From positions 435,412 to 499,411 of the forward strand of contig NZ_QYTV02000002.1 in assembly GCF_003605385.1 (NCBI RefSeq): DNA of 64,000 bases, read 5' to 3'. Both the position numbers and the translations under genes were made by a program. Origin of the DNA: Siminovitchia acidinfaciens (GTDB lineage: Bacteria; Bacillota; Bacilli; Bacillales; Bacillaceae_C). The notes under the pieces were generated by a model, which searched no databases, was not told where the DNA came from, and saw nothing but the letters and a program-made list of their open reading frames with translations. Below, in pieces: positions 55,966 to 62,885 of the stretch (position 1 is its first letter; each line of letters opens with the position of its first letter).

Positions 55966-56232
55966 TTATACGTCGGACACCATATCCCATTCATGTATTT
56001 CATAAGTTCTAGCATCATTTGCGATATAAGGGTCTTGTTTTACCCAGGATTCAACCTGCTCCAGGTTTTCACCCTGGTAAATGACAAGGCCGCCCGCTCC
56101 ATCAGTAAAACGTCCAAACATAGCCACTTTCTTTTCTTTTTTCATCCGCGCTAAAAATTCCAAATGTGCAGGTCGGTGCTGTTGGCTTTTTTCTTCATCC
56201 TTCATGGGTAAAAAAACGGCAAAATATTTCAT
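55966..56232 (-). CDS. YciI-family protein
   Basis: An 88-aa dimeric alpha/beta-barrel protein of the YciI family. It has the conserved HLEFLARMKKEKKVAMFGRFTDGAGGLVIYQGENLEQVESWVKQDPYI segment, including the HxxF/Asp pair proposed as an active site. Biochemical function is unknown. A GGAGG site lies before the ATG. It is monocistronic and follows the dehydrogenase gene on the same strand. Confidence 0.88.
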   Translation of the reverse strand: MKYFAVFLPMKDEEKSQQHRPAHLEFLARMKKEKKVAMFGRFTDGAGGLVIYQGENLEQVESWVKQDPYIANDARTYEIHEWDMVSDV

Positions 56233-56316
56233 GTCATTTCCTCCAAATATCTTTTTCTCGACGTATTATATCATGCTCATAAGCACATGCATATTTTCTA
56301 TCGCCTTGGCGTGCTG

Positions 56317-57279
56317 TTAGTTCACTCTCTTAACATCCCCTGAACCAACAAGCGCATTATGTAAATTTTCAGCGGCCAATTCAGCCATTTTCATCCTTGT
56401 CGCTATACTGGCACTCCCAATATGCGGCAATGTGACAACGTTTGGAAGTTTCAACAAGGGATTATTGGGATTCACAGGTTCTTTTTCAAATACATCCAAC
56501 CCTGCGGCCCATATGTTTTCATTTTTCAATGCATCGTATAGTGCATCTTCGTTCACTATGCCTCCACGGGCCGTATTGACCAAAATAGCAGTCTTTTTCA
56601 TGAGGGAGAGCTCTTTTGCAGAGATTAAGTGATGAACCTCACTGCTGTAGGGTAACAGAATGCTTATAAAATCCGATTCCCTTAACACATCATCAAGTTC
56701 CGAAAATTGGGCACCAGTTTGCCGCTCAGCTTCGGGTTTTCGCGAGCGGTTGTAATATAGAATATTCATGCCGAATCCAGCCGCCCGTTTTGCCACCGCC
56801 TGTCCAATTCGTCCGAAACCAATGATGCCAAGTGTCGCCCCATGAATGTCCATGCCTGTCAATTGCATTGGCGACCAAGTTTTCCATTGTCCTTCTCGGA
56901 GATAATCAGAAGCTTCGACCAATCTCCTCGCTGTCGCCATCAAAAGTGCAAACGTCAGATCTGCCGTCGTTTCCGTCAGAACCCCTGGCGTATTCGTAAC
57001 AGCGATGCCTCTCTTGGTCGCTTCCTCCACATCAATATTATTATAACCGACCGCCATATTACTGATCACCTTCAAGTTTGGCGCGGATTCCAATACTTCT
57101 TGATCAATTGTTTCAGTGAGCATGCAAAGCAACCCTTGAGAATCTTTTACTTTATCTAGCAAAACATCTCTCGGGATTGCCTTTTCTTCTTGATCCCACA
57201 TGTCTATATAAAAATTCCCTTCCAGCTTTTTTACAATACCAGCGGGAAGCTTACGCGTGATATAAATTTTCTCTCTCAA
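56317..57279 (-). CDS. D-2-hydroxyacid dehydrogenase (glyoxylate/hydroxypyruvate reductase type)
   Basis: A 320-aa NAD(P)-dependent oxidoreductase of the D-isomer-specific family. The Rossmann motif is GIIGFGRIGQAVAKRA and the catalytic Arg, Glu and His lie in NTARGGIVNED, VFEKEP and LPHIGSAS. The sequence is closest in type to glycerate dehydrogenase/glyoxylate reductase. I start at the TTG at 57279 (REKIYITRKLP), with AAAGGAG ten bases upstream; the ATG 12 codons earlier would add an atypical basic tail. Exact substrate is uncertain. Confidence 0.88.
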   Translation of the reverse strand: MREKIYITRKLPAGIVKKLEGNFYIDMWDQEEKAIPRDVLLDKVKDSQGLLCMLTETIDQEVLESAPNLKVISNMAVGYNNIDVEEATKRGIAVTNTPGVLTETTADLTFALLMATARRLVEASDYLREGQWKTWSPMQLTGMDIHGATLGIIGFGRIGQAVAKRAAGFGMNILYYNRSRKPEAERQTGAQFSELDDVLRESDFISILLPYSSEVHHLISAKELSLMKKTAILVNTARGGIVNEDALYDALKNENIWAAGLDVFEKEPVNPNNPLLKLPNVVTLPHIGSASIATRMKMAELAAENLHNALVGSGDVKRVN

Positions 57280-57404
57280 ACCTGTGTATCTCCTTTCCAG
57301 GTGCCTTTTTAACACCTTACAGTACTATTTCGACCACTTGCCGTAAATCTCCTTTTCAGCAGGATTCTATAAAAGCTATACTCAAGTTGAGGGGAGTTGA
57401 GGCA

Positions 57405-57851
57405 GTGAAGGTCCACCTGAATATAAATCCAGCCATTAAAGAAGACGAAATCATTATAACAGTCAAGGAAATGAACACAAAAGTGGAAAGGATATTATCC
57501 ATCATAAATGAAGATGATGCAAATGGCGTCATCCCTTTGCAAATGGAGGAACGGATTTACCTTGTGGAATTGCACGAGATTTCTCATGTTATTTCAGAAG
57601 ATGAAAAATGTTTTGCTTTCAGGGGCAAAAAGAAATATCGATATAAAGATACTTTGAAACAATTTGAAGAACGGTACGGAAAACATGATTTCATAAGAAT
57701 TTCGAAATACTGCCTGGCAAACAAAGTTTGGATGGAATATTTTGAAGCTACTTTCGGAGGTAGCTTGGTCGTATTCTTTAAAAATGGTGAAAAAGAAACC
57801 GTTTCCCGGAAATATGCCAAAGAATTAAAAAAAGCTTTATTGAAGGAGTGA
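57405..57851 (+). CDS. LytTR DNA-binding regulator
   Basis: A 148-aa protein with a short N-terminal segment and a LytTR DNA-binding domain (about residues 48-148: RIYLVELHEISHVISEDEKCFAFRGKKKYRYKDTLKQFEERYGKHDFIRISKYCLANKVW). It has no receiver domain, so it is not a classical response regulator. It is paired with a DUF3021 membrane protein, a two-gene unit in which the membrane protein probably restrains the regulator. I start at GTG 57405 with GGGGAG upstream. Its stop touches the next gene's ribosome-binding site. Confidence 0.88.
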   Translation: MKVHLNINPAIKEDEIIITVKEMNTKVERILSIINEDDANGVIPLQMEERIYLVELHEISHVISEDEKCFAFRGKKKYRYKDTLKQFEERYGKHDFIRISKYCLANKVWMEYFEATFGGSLVVFFKNGEKETVSRKYAKELKKALLKE

Positions 57852-57857
57852 ATGCTT

Positions 57858-58262
57858 ATGCTGGTCTATAAAACAACCAGAAATATATTGATCGGATTTG
57901 GGATTGCAAACATTTCCCTGCTCATCTTTATTTTAATTGCCGGTTCTAACGGCTGGACCCAGATGGATATGGGGTTTTTGAGGGCCCAGGTCATTGGCAG
58001 CATGGCCTATGGTGCCTTTTGCGGAATCGTTTCCCTTGTTTTTGAAAGTGATCGAATGTCATTAATTCAGAAAACAAGCATTCAATTATTCGCTTTCGTT
58101 TTCGGTTACGGAATATTTGGATACGCATTAGGATGGTTTCGTTCGTTCGAAAACATGCTGCTTATGTTTACAATCTACATCGTTATTTATATGATCATCT
58201 GGCTTTGCATCTATTTTTTTCAAAGGAGATTGGCTGACGAACTGAATAAGGGGATTAGATAG
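57858..58262 (+). CDS. DUF3021 membrane protein, partner of the LytTR regulator
   Basis: A 134-aa protein with four predicted helices (about residues 10-30, 45-65, 75-95 and 100-125) of the DUF3021 family. Such genes almost always follow a LytTR regulator gene, and similar LytTR-inhibitor pairs control competence or bacteriocin genes in Firmicutes. I start at 57858, with AAGGAG nine bases upstream; the ATG two codons earlier is too close to that site. The proposed inhibitory role is inference from such pairs. Confidence 0.83.
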   Translation: MLVYKTTRNILIGFGIANISLLIFILIAGSNGWTQMDMGFLRAQVIGSMAYGAFCGIVSLVFESDRMSLIQKTSIQLFAFVFGYGIFGYALGWFRSFENMLLMFTIYIVIYMIIWLCIYFFQRRLADELNKGIR

Positions 58263-58285
58263 TAAGTTTGACTTTTTTGTGAGCG

Positions 58286-58363
58286 TATACGTGGGTTGGA
58301 GCTTTTATACGTGGGTTGGAGCTTTTATACGTGGGTTGGAGCTTTTATACGTGGGTTGGAGCT
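58286..58363. repeat. 20-bp tandem repeat, four copies
   Basis: The unit TATACGTGGGTTGGAGCTTT occurs four times in perfect register; the last copy is cut after GGAGCT. It lies between the convergent DUF3021 gene and yxlG. Each unit contains GGTTGGAGC, which is complementary to GCTCCAACC at 58388-58396. Confidence 0.95.
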
Positions 58364-58396
58364 ACCGGATGCCCTATGCATCCGGTCGCTCCAACC
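58353..58396. terminator. long hairpin at the convergent 3' ends
   Basis: GGTTGGAGC-ACCGGATGC pairs with GCATCCGGT-GCTCCAACC around a five-base loop with one bulge. The stem ends three bases before the yxlG stop. No clear T run follows, so it may act as an RNA stabiliser or as a Rho-independent terminator of poor efficiency. The outer arm is the last unit of the 20-bp array. Confidence 0.6.
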
Positions 58397-58398
58397 GC

Positions 58399-59175
58399 TC
58401 AATAGCTTTCATATTTTTTAAAAGCAAATGAGGTAAATATAACCAATCCAACTATTAAAGCTATGCTTACTGACAACATCAAGCCAAAAGAGTCTTCCCA
58501 CTTCCCGCTCATTAACATGCTGCCAGCCTGGTTTTGGGCATTAGACGGGCTCCAACCCATAAATTTTGGAAATAGCGAGCCGATAATTGACAGGCCAGCT
58601 ACGGTCATAATGCTCATGCCGGCGATTCCACCGTTTTTCTTCATTATTGTCCCAAGAAGAAGAGTAATGGACAAAGTAAATAAAATCCATAAACTGTATA
58701 CTCCGAAACTGGAGATGAACCTTTGAATATCCACCTGGTTGAATAATAGGTTCGTATAATAATAGGCAAGTCCGTAACTGAGCGCAAATGAGAGCAGGAA
58801 AATCAAAGCCTGTGCCGCCCATTTACTGGCAATAAATATAAAGGGGTCAACAGGCCTCGCCATAAGCAGCGAGAGTGAACCGCTGTTCCGCTCGTTTGAT
58901 ACGACTCCCATAGCACTCAATACGAAAATTGCTGTCCCGATCATACCGAATTGCGATAGCGTCCCCGCCAAAACTTCCTCTCCGGAAGGAACTGGAATAT
59001 CGATGACGGCCCCTTCGGGAAGATTGCCTGCCATCTCCAAAATTTCCGGCATGAAGTACGTGCTGATCGGCTGGGAAACGGCTAATAAGCATAAAACAAC
59101 AGGAAGCCAAATAAGTTTTTTGTCACGCCAAGCCTCAAGCCATTCTTTTTTAAACAGAGTGATAAATGTACTCAT
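58399..59175 (-). CDS. yxlG: ABC-2 type permease, YxlG
   Basis: A 258-aa membrane protein with six predicted helices of the ABC-2 (NatB-like) family. It starts STFITLFKKEWLEAWRDKKLIWLPVVLCLLAVSQP and has the conserved GVVSNERNSGSLSLLMARPV segment that faces the ATPase. With yxlF it forms an exporter encoded by the sigY operon; in B. subtilis its substrate is unknown. Its ATG overlaps the yxlF stop by four bases. It is the last gene of the operon and converges on the LytTR-DUF3021 pair. Confidence 0.88.
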   Translation of the reverse strand: MSTFITLFKKEWLEAWRDKKLIWLPVVLCLLAVSQPISTYFMPEILEMAGNLPEGAVIDIPVPSGEEVLAGTLSQFGMIGTAIFVLSAMGVVSNERNSGSLSLLMARPVDPFIFIASKWAAQALIFLLSFALSYGLAYYYTNLLFNQVDIQRFISSFGVYSLWILFTLSITLLLGTIMKKNGGIAGMSIMTVAGLSIIGSLFPKFMGWSPSNAQNQAGSMLMSGKWEDSFGLMLSVSIALIVGLVIFTSFAFKKYESY

Positions 59176-60062
59176 TGTTCCATCAACTCCAAATAAGCAT
59201 CTTCCAAAGTACGTCCCTTTTCAGAAAAATGAGTGATCGTCAAGCCTTTTTCCATACAATCACTTAGCAAACGATTCCGGCTTCCCGGATTTCTCAATCT
59301 AAGTTCAACTTCTCTGGGTGATGAAAAAGAATATTCAGTAACATAGTTTTCGGTCTTCAGCCAATGACCAATCTCTTCCTTTGTCTCTAAGACCACATGA
59401 TTTCCATCCTGCATTTTTCTTAAATCAACAAGATTCCCGGACCATTTCATTTTTCCATCTTTTAACATGACAATCTCATCGCAAACCTGTTCGGCATCAT
59501 GCAGCACATGAGTTGAGAACAAGATAGCCATTTTCTTCTTCAGCTCATTCATCATTTCCAATACATCCCTTCTTCCAGAAGGGTCCAAGGCTGAAACTGG
59601 TTCGTCTAGAATTAATAGCTTCGGCTCATGGATCATTGCCTGGGCCAAACCGAGCCTTTGTTTCATCCCTCCAGAAAAGCCGCCTACCCTTTTGTTCCTT
59701 GCATTTTCCAAACCTGCAAAAGAAAGCATCTCTTCAATTTTCCCCTGCAATTCTTTATTAGGTATGCCTGATAGCCTCCCCGCAAACTGCAAATACTCCT
59801 TCGCACTCATCCAGGGGAAAAAAGCAGGATATTGCGGCAAGTATCCGATGAACCGCCGGTCGATATTTTTCTTTCCTAAAAATCGGATACTCCCCGAAGT
59901 TGGTGTCAATAATCCAGCGAGCATTTGCAATGTAGTTGTTTTCCCCGCTCCGTTCGGCCCCAACAAGGCGACACATTCATTATCTTTAATAGTCAAATCA
60001 AGCTGATCGACCGCTGTATGAACACCGAATTTTTTCGTTAACTTTTCCGCTGTAAGTAACAT
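59172..60062 (-). CDS. yxlF: ABC transporter ATPase, YxlF
   Basis: A 296-aa ATPase of the CcmA/NatA type that drives the YxlG permease. Walker A is GPNGAGKTT, the signature GGFSGGMKQRLGLAQAM, and Walker B LLILDEPVSALDPSGRRD. A C-terminal extension of about 80 residues follows. I start at 60062 (MLLTAEKLTKKF), with AGGAG upstream, and not at an upstream ATG that would include 36 atypical residues overlapping yxlE. It is the fifth gene of the sigY operon. Confidence 0.9.
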   Translation of the reverse strand: MLLTAEKLTKKFGVHTAVDQLDLTIKDNECVALLGPNGAGKTTTLQMLAGLLTPTSGSIRFLGKKNIDRRFIGYLPQYPAFFPWMSAKEYLQFAGRLSGIPNKELQGKIEEMLSFAGLENARNKRVGGFSGGMKQRLGLAQAMIHEPKLLILDEPVSALDPSGRRDVLEMMNELKKKMAILFSTHVLHDAEQVCDEIVMLKDGKMKWSGNLVDLRKMQDGNHVVLETKEEIGHWLKTENYVTEYSFSSPREVELRLRNPGSRNRLLSDCMEKGLTITHFSEKGRTLEDAYLELMEQ

Positions 60063-60081
60063 ATATCGTTTTCTCCTATCC

Positions 60082-60267
60082 TTATTTTTGCCGGCCAATG
60101 ACAAAATAGAGCACTGGTCCAAATATATTAATAAAGAGAATAAGAAGGATCCACATCCACTTGGGCCCATTTGTATTTTCTTCTTTTATACAGCTTACGA
60201 GCGCCGTTATCTTCAAAATGAGATCTAAAATGACAATAGGAGCAATTAATCCCCATGAAATATCCAT
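60082..60267 (-). CDS. yxlE: PLDc_N-domain small membrane protein, YxlE
   Basis: A 61-aa protein with two transmembrane helices of the PLDc_N (phospholipase D N-terminal) type: WGLIAPIVILDLILKITALV and KWMWILLILFINIFGPVLYFVIGR. YxlE of B. subtilis has the same domain and, with YxlC, YxlD and possibly others, restrains SigY. It lies between yxlD and yxlF with short gaps. Assignment rests on operon position and the clear domain. Confidence 0.87.
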   Translation of the reverse strand: MDISWGLIAPIVILDLILKITALVSCIKEENTNGPKWMWILLILFINIFGPVLYFVIGRQK

Positions 60268-60282
60268 AACAATTCCTCCAAC

Positions 60283-60483
60283 CTAAAGTTTCATTTTTTT
60301 CCTATAAGGCCTGATGACGATAAAGTAATAAAATATGGACGGCAGCGGGAACTGGATCAATCCCCATAACCCCCAAAACCACGCGTATGCCCCTTTTTTC
60401 TTGGCATCTATAAAAAGAAGGATGCCTTGTGTTAAAAGAATAGGCGATACCCAAACAAGCACAAGCAGTGTTTCAGAATCCAT
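60283..60483 (-). CDS. yxlD: small membrane protein, YxlD
   Basis: A 66-aa protein with two hydrophobic helices (LLVLVWVSPILLTQGILLFIDAKKKG and WFWGLWGLIQFPLPSIFYYFIVI) and a basic end RPYRKKMKL. Position and size match YxlD, a membrane component of the SigY anti-sigma complex in B. subtilis. I start at 60483, with GAGGTG seven bases upstream; two ATGs further up (60486 and 60498) overlap or crowd that site. The gene starts within the end of yxlC. Confidence 0.8.
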   Translation of the reverse strand: MDSETLLVLVWVSPILLTQGILLFIDAKKKGAYAWFWGLWGLIQFPLPSIFYYFIVIRPYRKKMKL

Positions 60484-60808
60484 CATCCAACACCTCATTC
60501 AAGCTTCTGCGGCGTTTCTTTTCAGCGGCATAAATAATAGGAATTGTAATAATGGCCAGTACCTGGACCCACAAAAAGACCGCAGGCATCTTTAGGGAGA
60601 CAACGAAATATGTGGCCAATATGGTCAGCGCTGTAAAAATAAAGATTGCCAGCTCACGCTTCCATGCCTTTTTACGCTTCCTTTTGAATTCAGCTAAAGT
60701 ATCCATCAGCTCGTATTGTCGGGGCACTTCAGCTTGTTGAGCTTCTTCCAACTTTCTCAAATCATTCATTAATGGCTCAATCCATTCATTTTCTTTGCCT
60801 TCCTTCAC
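60473..60808 (-). CDS. yxlC: anti-sigma factor-like membrane protein, YxlC
   Basis: A 111-aa protein with a cytoplasmic N-terminal half rich in charged residues (NEWIEPLMNDLRKLEEAQQAEVPRQYELMDTLAEFKRKRKKAW), then two membrane helices (ELAIFIFTALTILATYFVVSL and FLWVQVLAIITIPIIYAA) and a basic end. The second gene of the sigY operon encodes the negative regulator YxlC in B. subtilis, and this protein has the same size and topology. I start at the GTG at 60808, with AAGGAG eight bases upstream. It overlaps the sigY stop by a few bases. Confidence 0.83.
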   Translation of the reverse strand: MKEGKENEWIEPLMNDLRKLEEAQQAEVPRQYELMDTLAEFKRKRKKAWKRELAIFIFTALTILATYFVVSLKMPAVFLWVQVLAIITIPIIYAAEKKRRRSLNEVLDDGF

Positions 60809-61338
60809 TCTGACCACTCCTTTCGTAGTTTGCTCAGCCCATTATGCACCCGAGACTTTACAGTACCTTCTTTAATATTCAGCATCTTGGCAATCTCCGG
60901 ATAAGAATATCCATAATAATGCCTAAGAATGATTGGAGCTTTCAATTCAGGACCAAGACCTGAAAACAATTCCAAGCTTTCCGGCCAGTCCTCGCCCTTC
61001 AAAGAGAGCTGCCACTTCATTTTTCGAATCGCTTCATCTCTTGCCCTTTCTACAATCCGCCTCTGTCTCTTTTCTTTTCGCTGTTGATCTAAATAAAGCC
61101 GCGAAGCTATAGCAATCAGCCAGGTTGAAAACTTCGATTCCCCTTTAAAACTGTGCAAATGTGTATATGCCTTGATCATTGTTTCCTGTATGAGGTCCTC
61201 GGTGACATCCGGACGAAGGCTCAGCTTGATTAAATATTTATACAGAAACAGATAATTTTCTTGAAAAAGGCGTGTAAATGCTTCATCTTCTCCTTTTTTC
61301 GCTTCCTTGATAAGGTCTCTTTCCACTTCCCTTTCCAA
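60805..61338 (-). CDS. sigY: ECF sigma factor SigY
   Basis: A 177-aa ECF sigma factor with region 2 (DEAFTRLFQENYLFLYKYLIKLSLRPDVTEDLIQETMIKAYTHL) and region 4 (APIILRHYYGYSYPEIAKMLNIKEGTVKSRVHNGLSKLRKEW). The identity as SigY is set by the five downstream genes matching yxlC-D-E-F-G and by an upstream TGAACG-N16-CGTC promoter, the sequence known for sigma-Y autoregulation. It starts at TTG with AGGGGG about eleven bases upstream; a GTG four codons later is possible. Confidence 0.92.
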   Translation of the reverse strand: MEREVERDLIKEAKKGEDEAFTRLFQENYLFLYKYLIKLSLRPDVTEDLIQETMIKAYTHLHSFKGESKFSTWLIAIASRLYLDQQRKEKRQRRIVERARDEAIRKMKWQLSLKGEDWPESLELFSGLGPELKAPIILRHYYGYSYPEIAKMLNIKEGTVKSRVHNGLSKLRKEWSE

Positions 61339-61376
61339 CCAACGCCAAGCCCCCTTTCTTTGGCCTTCACTGATAA

Positions 61377-61402
61377 GACGTAAGTTTCGTAAAAAACGTT
61401 CA
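61377..61402 (-). promoter_or_regulatory. sigma-Y autoregulatory promoter
   Basis: On the minus strand TGAACG and CGTC are separated by 16 bases, the consensus reported for the autoregulated B. subtilis sigY promoter. It lies about 40 bases before the sigY start. Confidence 0.85.
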
Positions 61403-61513
61403 TATTAACTTCAAAAAATTTTACCATTTTCTTTTTTTGTTTGTCCTTGTTTTCACAGGGTAAGTACCATGGTGAAAAAACTAACGATTTCTATGGTTAG
61501 CCTGGAGGTTTTT

Positions 61514-62689
61514 ATGGAGGAAAAAACGGTTGGTATTGTATCTTCACCTGAGCTGCCATCCACAATAGCCAATGCCCTCAAAAAACAATTTCAAAAAGAC
61601 CTTTGTAAATATGTTGCTGACGGCAAACTTGAATGGCGTGTAGAAGTGGAGGTCGATCTGCTCACCGGGGCAACTGAAGAAGTTGCAGAGGTGTTGGAGG
61701 GAGCTGAACAGATAAAAAAAAGAAACGGTTGGGACTTTGCCATATCACTAACGGATCTACCGGTATATAACGGAAGAAGCATCGTACTTGCCGATGCGAA
61801 TATAGATACATGCACAGCACAAATATCATTGCCTGCCTTCGGTTGGAGACCGACACCCAACCGTGTGAAAATCATCATGCTCCTTATGATAAAGGAGTTA
61901 TATTTCCGGCAAACAACAGACTATGAAAACAATGATTTAGAACAAAAAGGAATAGGTCCCCTTGATATCAAAAAGCAGAAAGGCTTTGTTAACAAGTTGG
62001 AAAAGCCTTTTCGCTTCTCCGCCGTACGGAGAATTGAATCGTCAAATCAAACAGAGGAAACTACCGTACGTTTCGTCATCGTTCCAAAAATCAATGGATT
62101 GGCAAGGATTTTGTTTGGAATGACCATCGCAAATCGTCCGTGGGCCATCTTGCCCTCCTTTAAGAATGTCGTGGCCATTGCTTTTGCCACTGGAGCTTAC
62201 GGGCTTATTTTCCCGACGTTATGGAAACTCAGCATCTCTTATGAAATATACCGCTTCATCGGCCTCACAGCAACTGCCGTTGTCGGTATGGTTGTTTGGA
62301 TTATTTTTGCCCATGATTTATGGGAGAAAAAGAACGTGGAGAACATAAACCGGCTTAGATGGATGTATAATTCAACGACGATCCTCACTTTAGGTACGTC
62401 GGTCGTCATGTATTATATTGTATTATATCTCCTTTTTCTCATAGCGGTTTCTGTCTTTGTACCCCCTGACCTCTATGAGGCGGAGGCCGATAAAGATGTA
62501 GGACCGCTAAATTATTTGAAACTCGCCTGGCTCGTAACTTCTGTTGCCACCTTTGCAGGGGCAATTGGGGCAGGGCTGGAAAATCCTGAAAGAGTGCGGA
62601 AAAGCACATACAGTTACAGGCAATACAGCCGATTTGAAGAGATGAAGGAAAAAGAAGAAAATGAGAAGAAAGGAACGGACGATTCTTAA
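61514..62689 (+). CDS. membrane protein of unknown function
   Basis: A 391-aa protein I do not recognise by name. Residues 1-190 look soluble (TVGIVSSPELPSTIANALKKQFQ, DFAISLTDLPVYNGRSIVLADANI), and residues about 215-365 hold four hydrophobic helices. The C-terminus is charged (EEMKEKEENEKKGTDD). The N-terminal part repeatedly contains residues typical of a sensory or ligand-binding domain, but that is speculative. I start at 61514, with GGAGG upstream. It is divergent from sigY, so their upstream regions abut. Confidence 0.78.
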   Translation: MEEKTVGIVSSPELPSTIANALKKQFQKDLCKYVADGKLEWRVEVEVDLLTGATEEVAEVLEGAEQIKKRNGWDFAISLTDLPVYNGRSIVLADANIDTCTAQISLPAFGWRPTPNRVKIIMLLMIKELYFRQTTDYENNDLEQKGIGPLDIKKQKGFVNKLEKPFRFSAVRRIESSNQTEETTVRFVIVPKINGLARILFGMTIANRPWAILPSFKNVVAIAFATGAYGLIFPTLWKLSISYEIYRFIGLTATAVVGMVVWIIFAHDLWEKKNVENINRLRWMYNSTTILTLGTSVVMYYIVLYLLFLIAVSVFVPPDLYEAEADKDVGPLNYLKLAWLVTSVATFAGAIGAGLENPERVRKSTYSYRQYSRFEEMKEKEENEKKGTDDS

Positions 62690-62733
62690 GGCACATGAGA
62701 TTTCCATAAAATTAAAATTTCATATTTAATTAT

Positions 62734-62788
62734 GTGATATCCTGCAAGGCATCAGTCTTTCGACTCCATGGAGGATATCATTTTTATT
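62734..62788 (+). terminator. terminator of the 61.5-kb membrane protein gene
   Basis: TGATATCCT pairs with AGGATATCA across a 30-base loop containing a smaller stem, and TTTTTATT follows. It is 45 bases past the stop codon. Confidence 0.7.
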
Positions 62789-62885
62789 AAAATCGAGACG
62801 ATCCTTTTTTTAATAAACAGACCATAGGACCTAATATTTATATGTTAAAATGGCGGAGATATAGAGTCAGAAAGGAAGAAATCGA

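Noticed and set aside
58286-58363. CRISPR or iteron array
   Set aside because: The 20-bp units are directly adjacent with no spacers, and no replication or cas gene is nearby.
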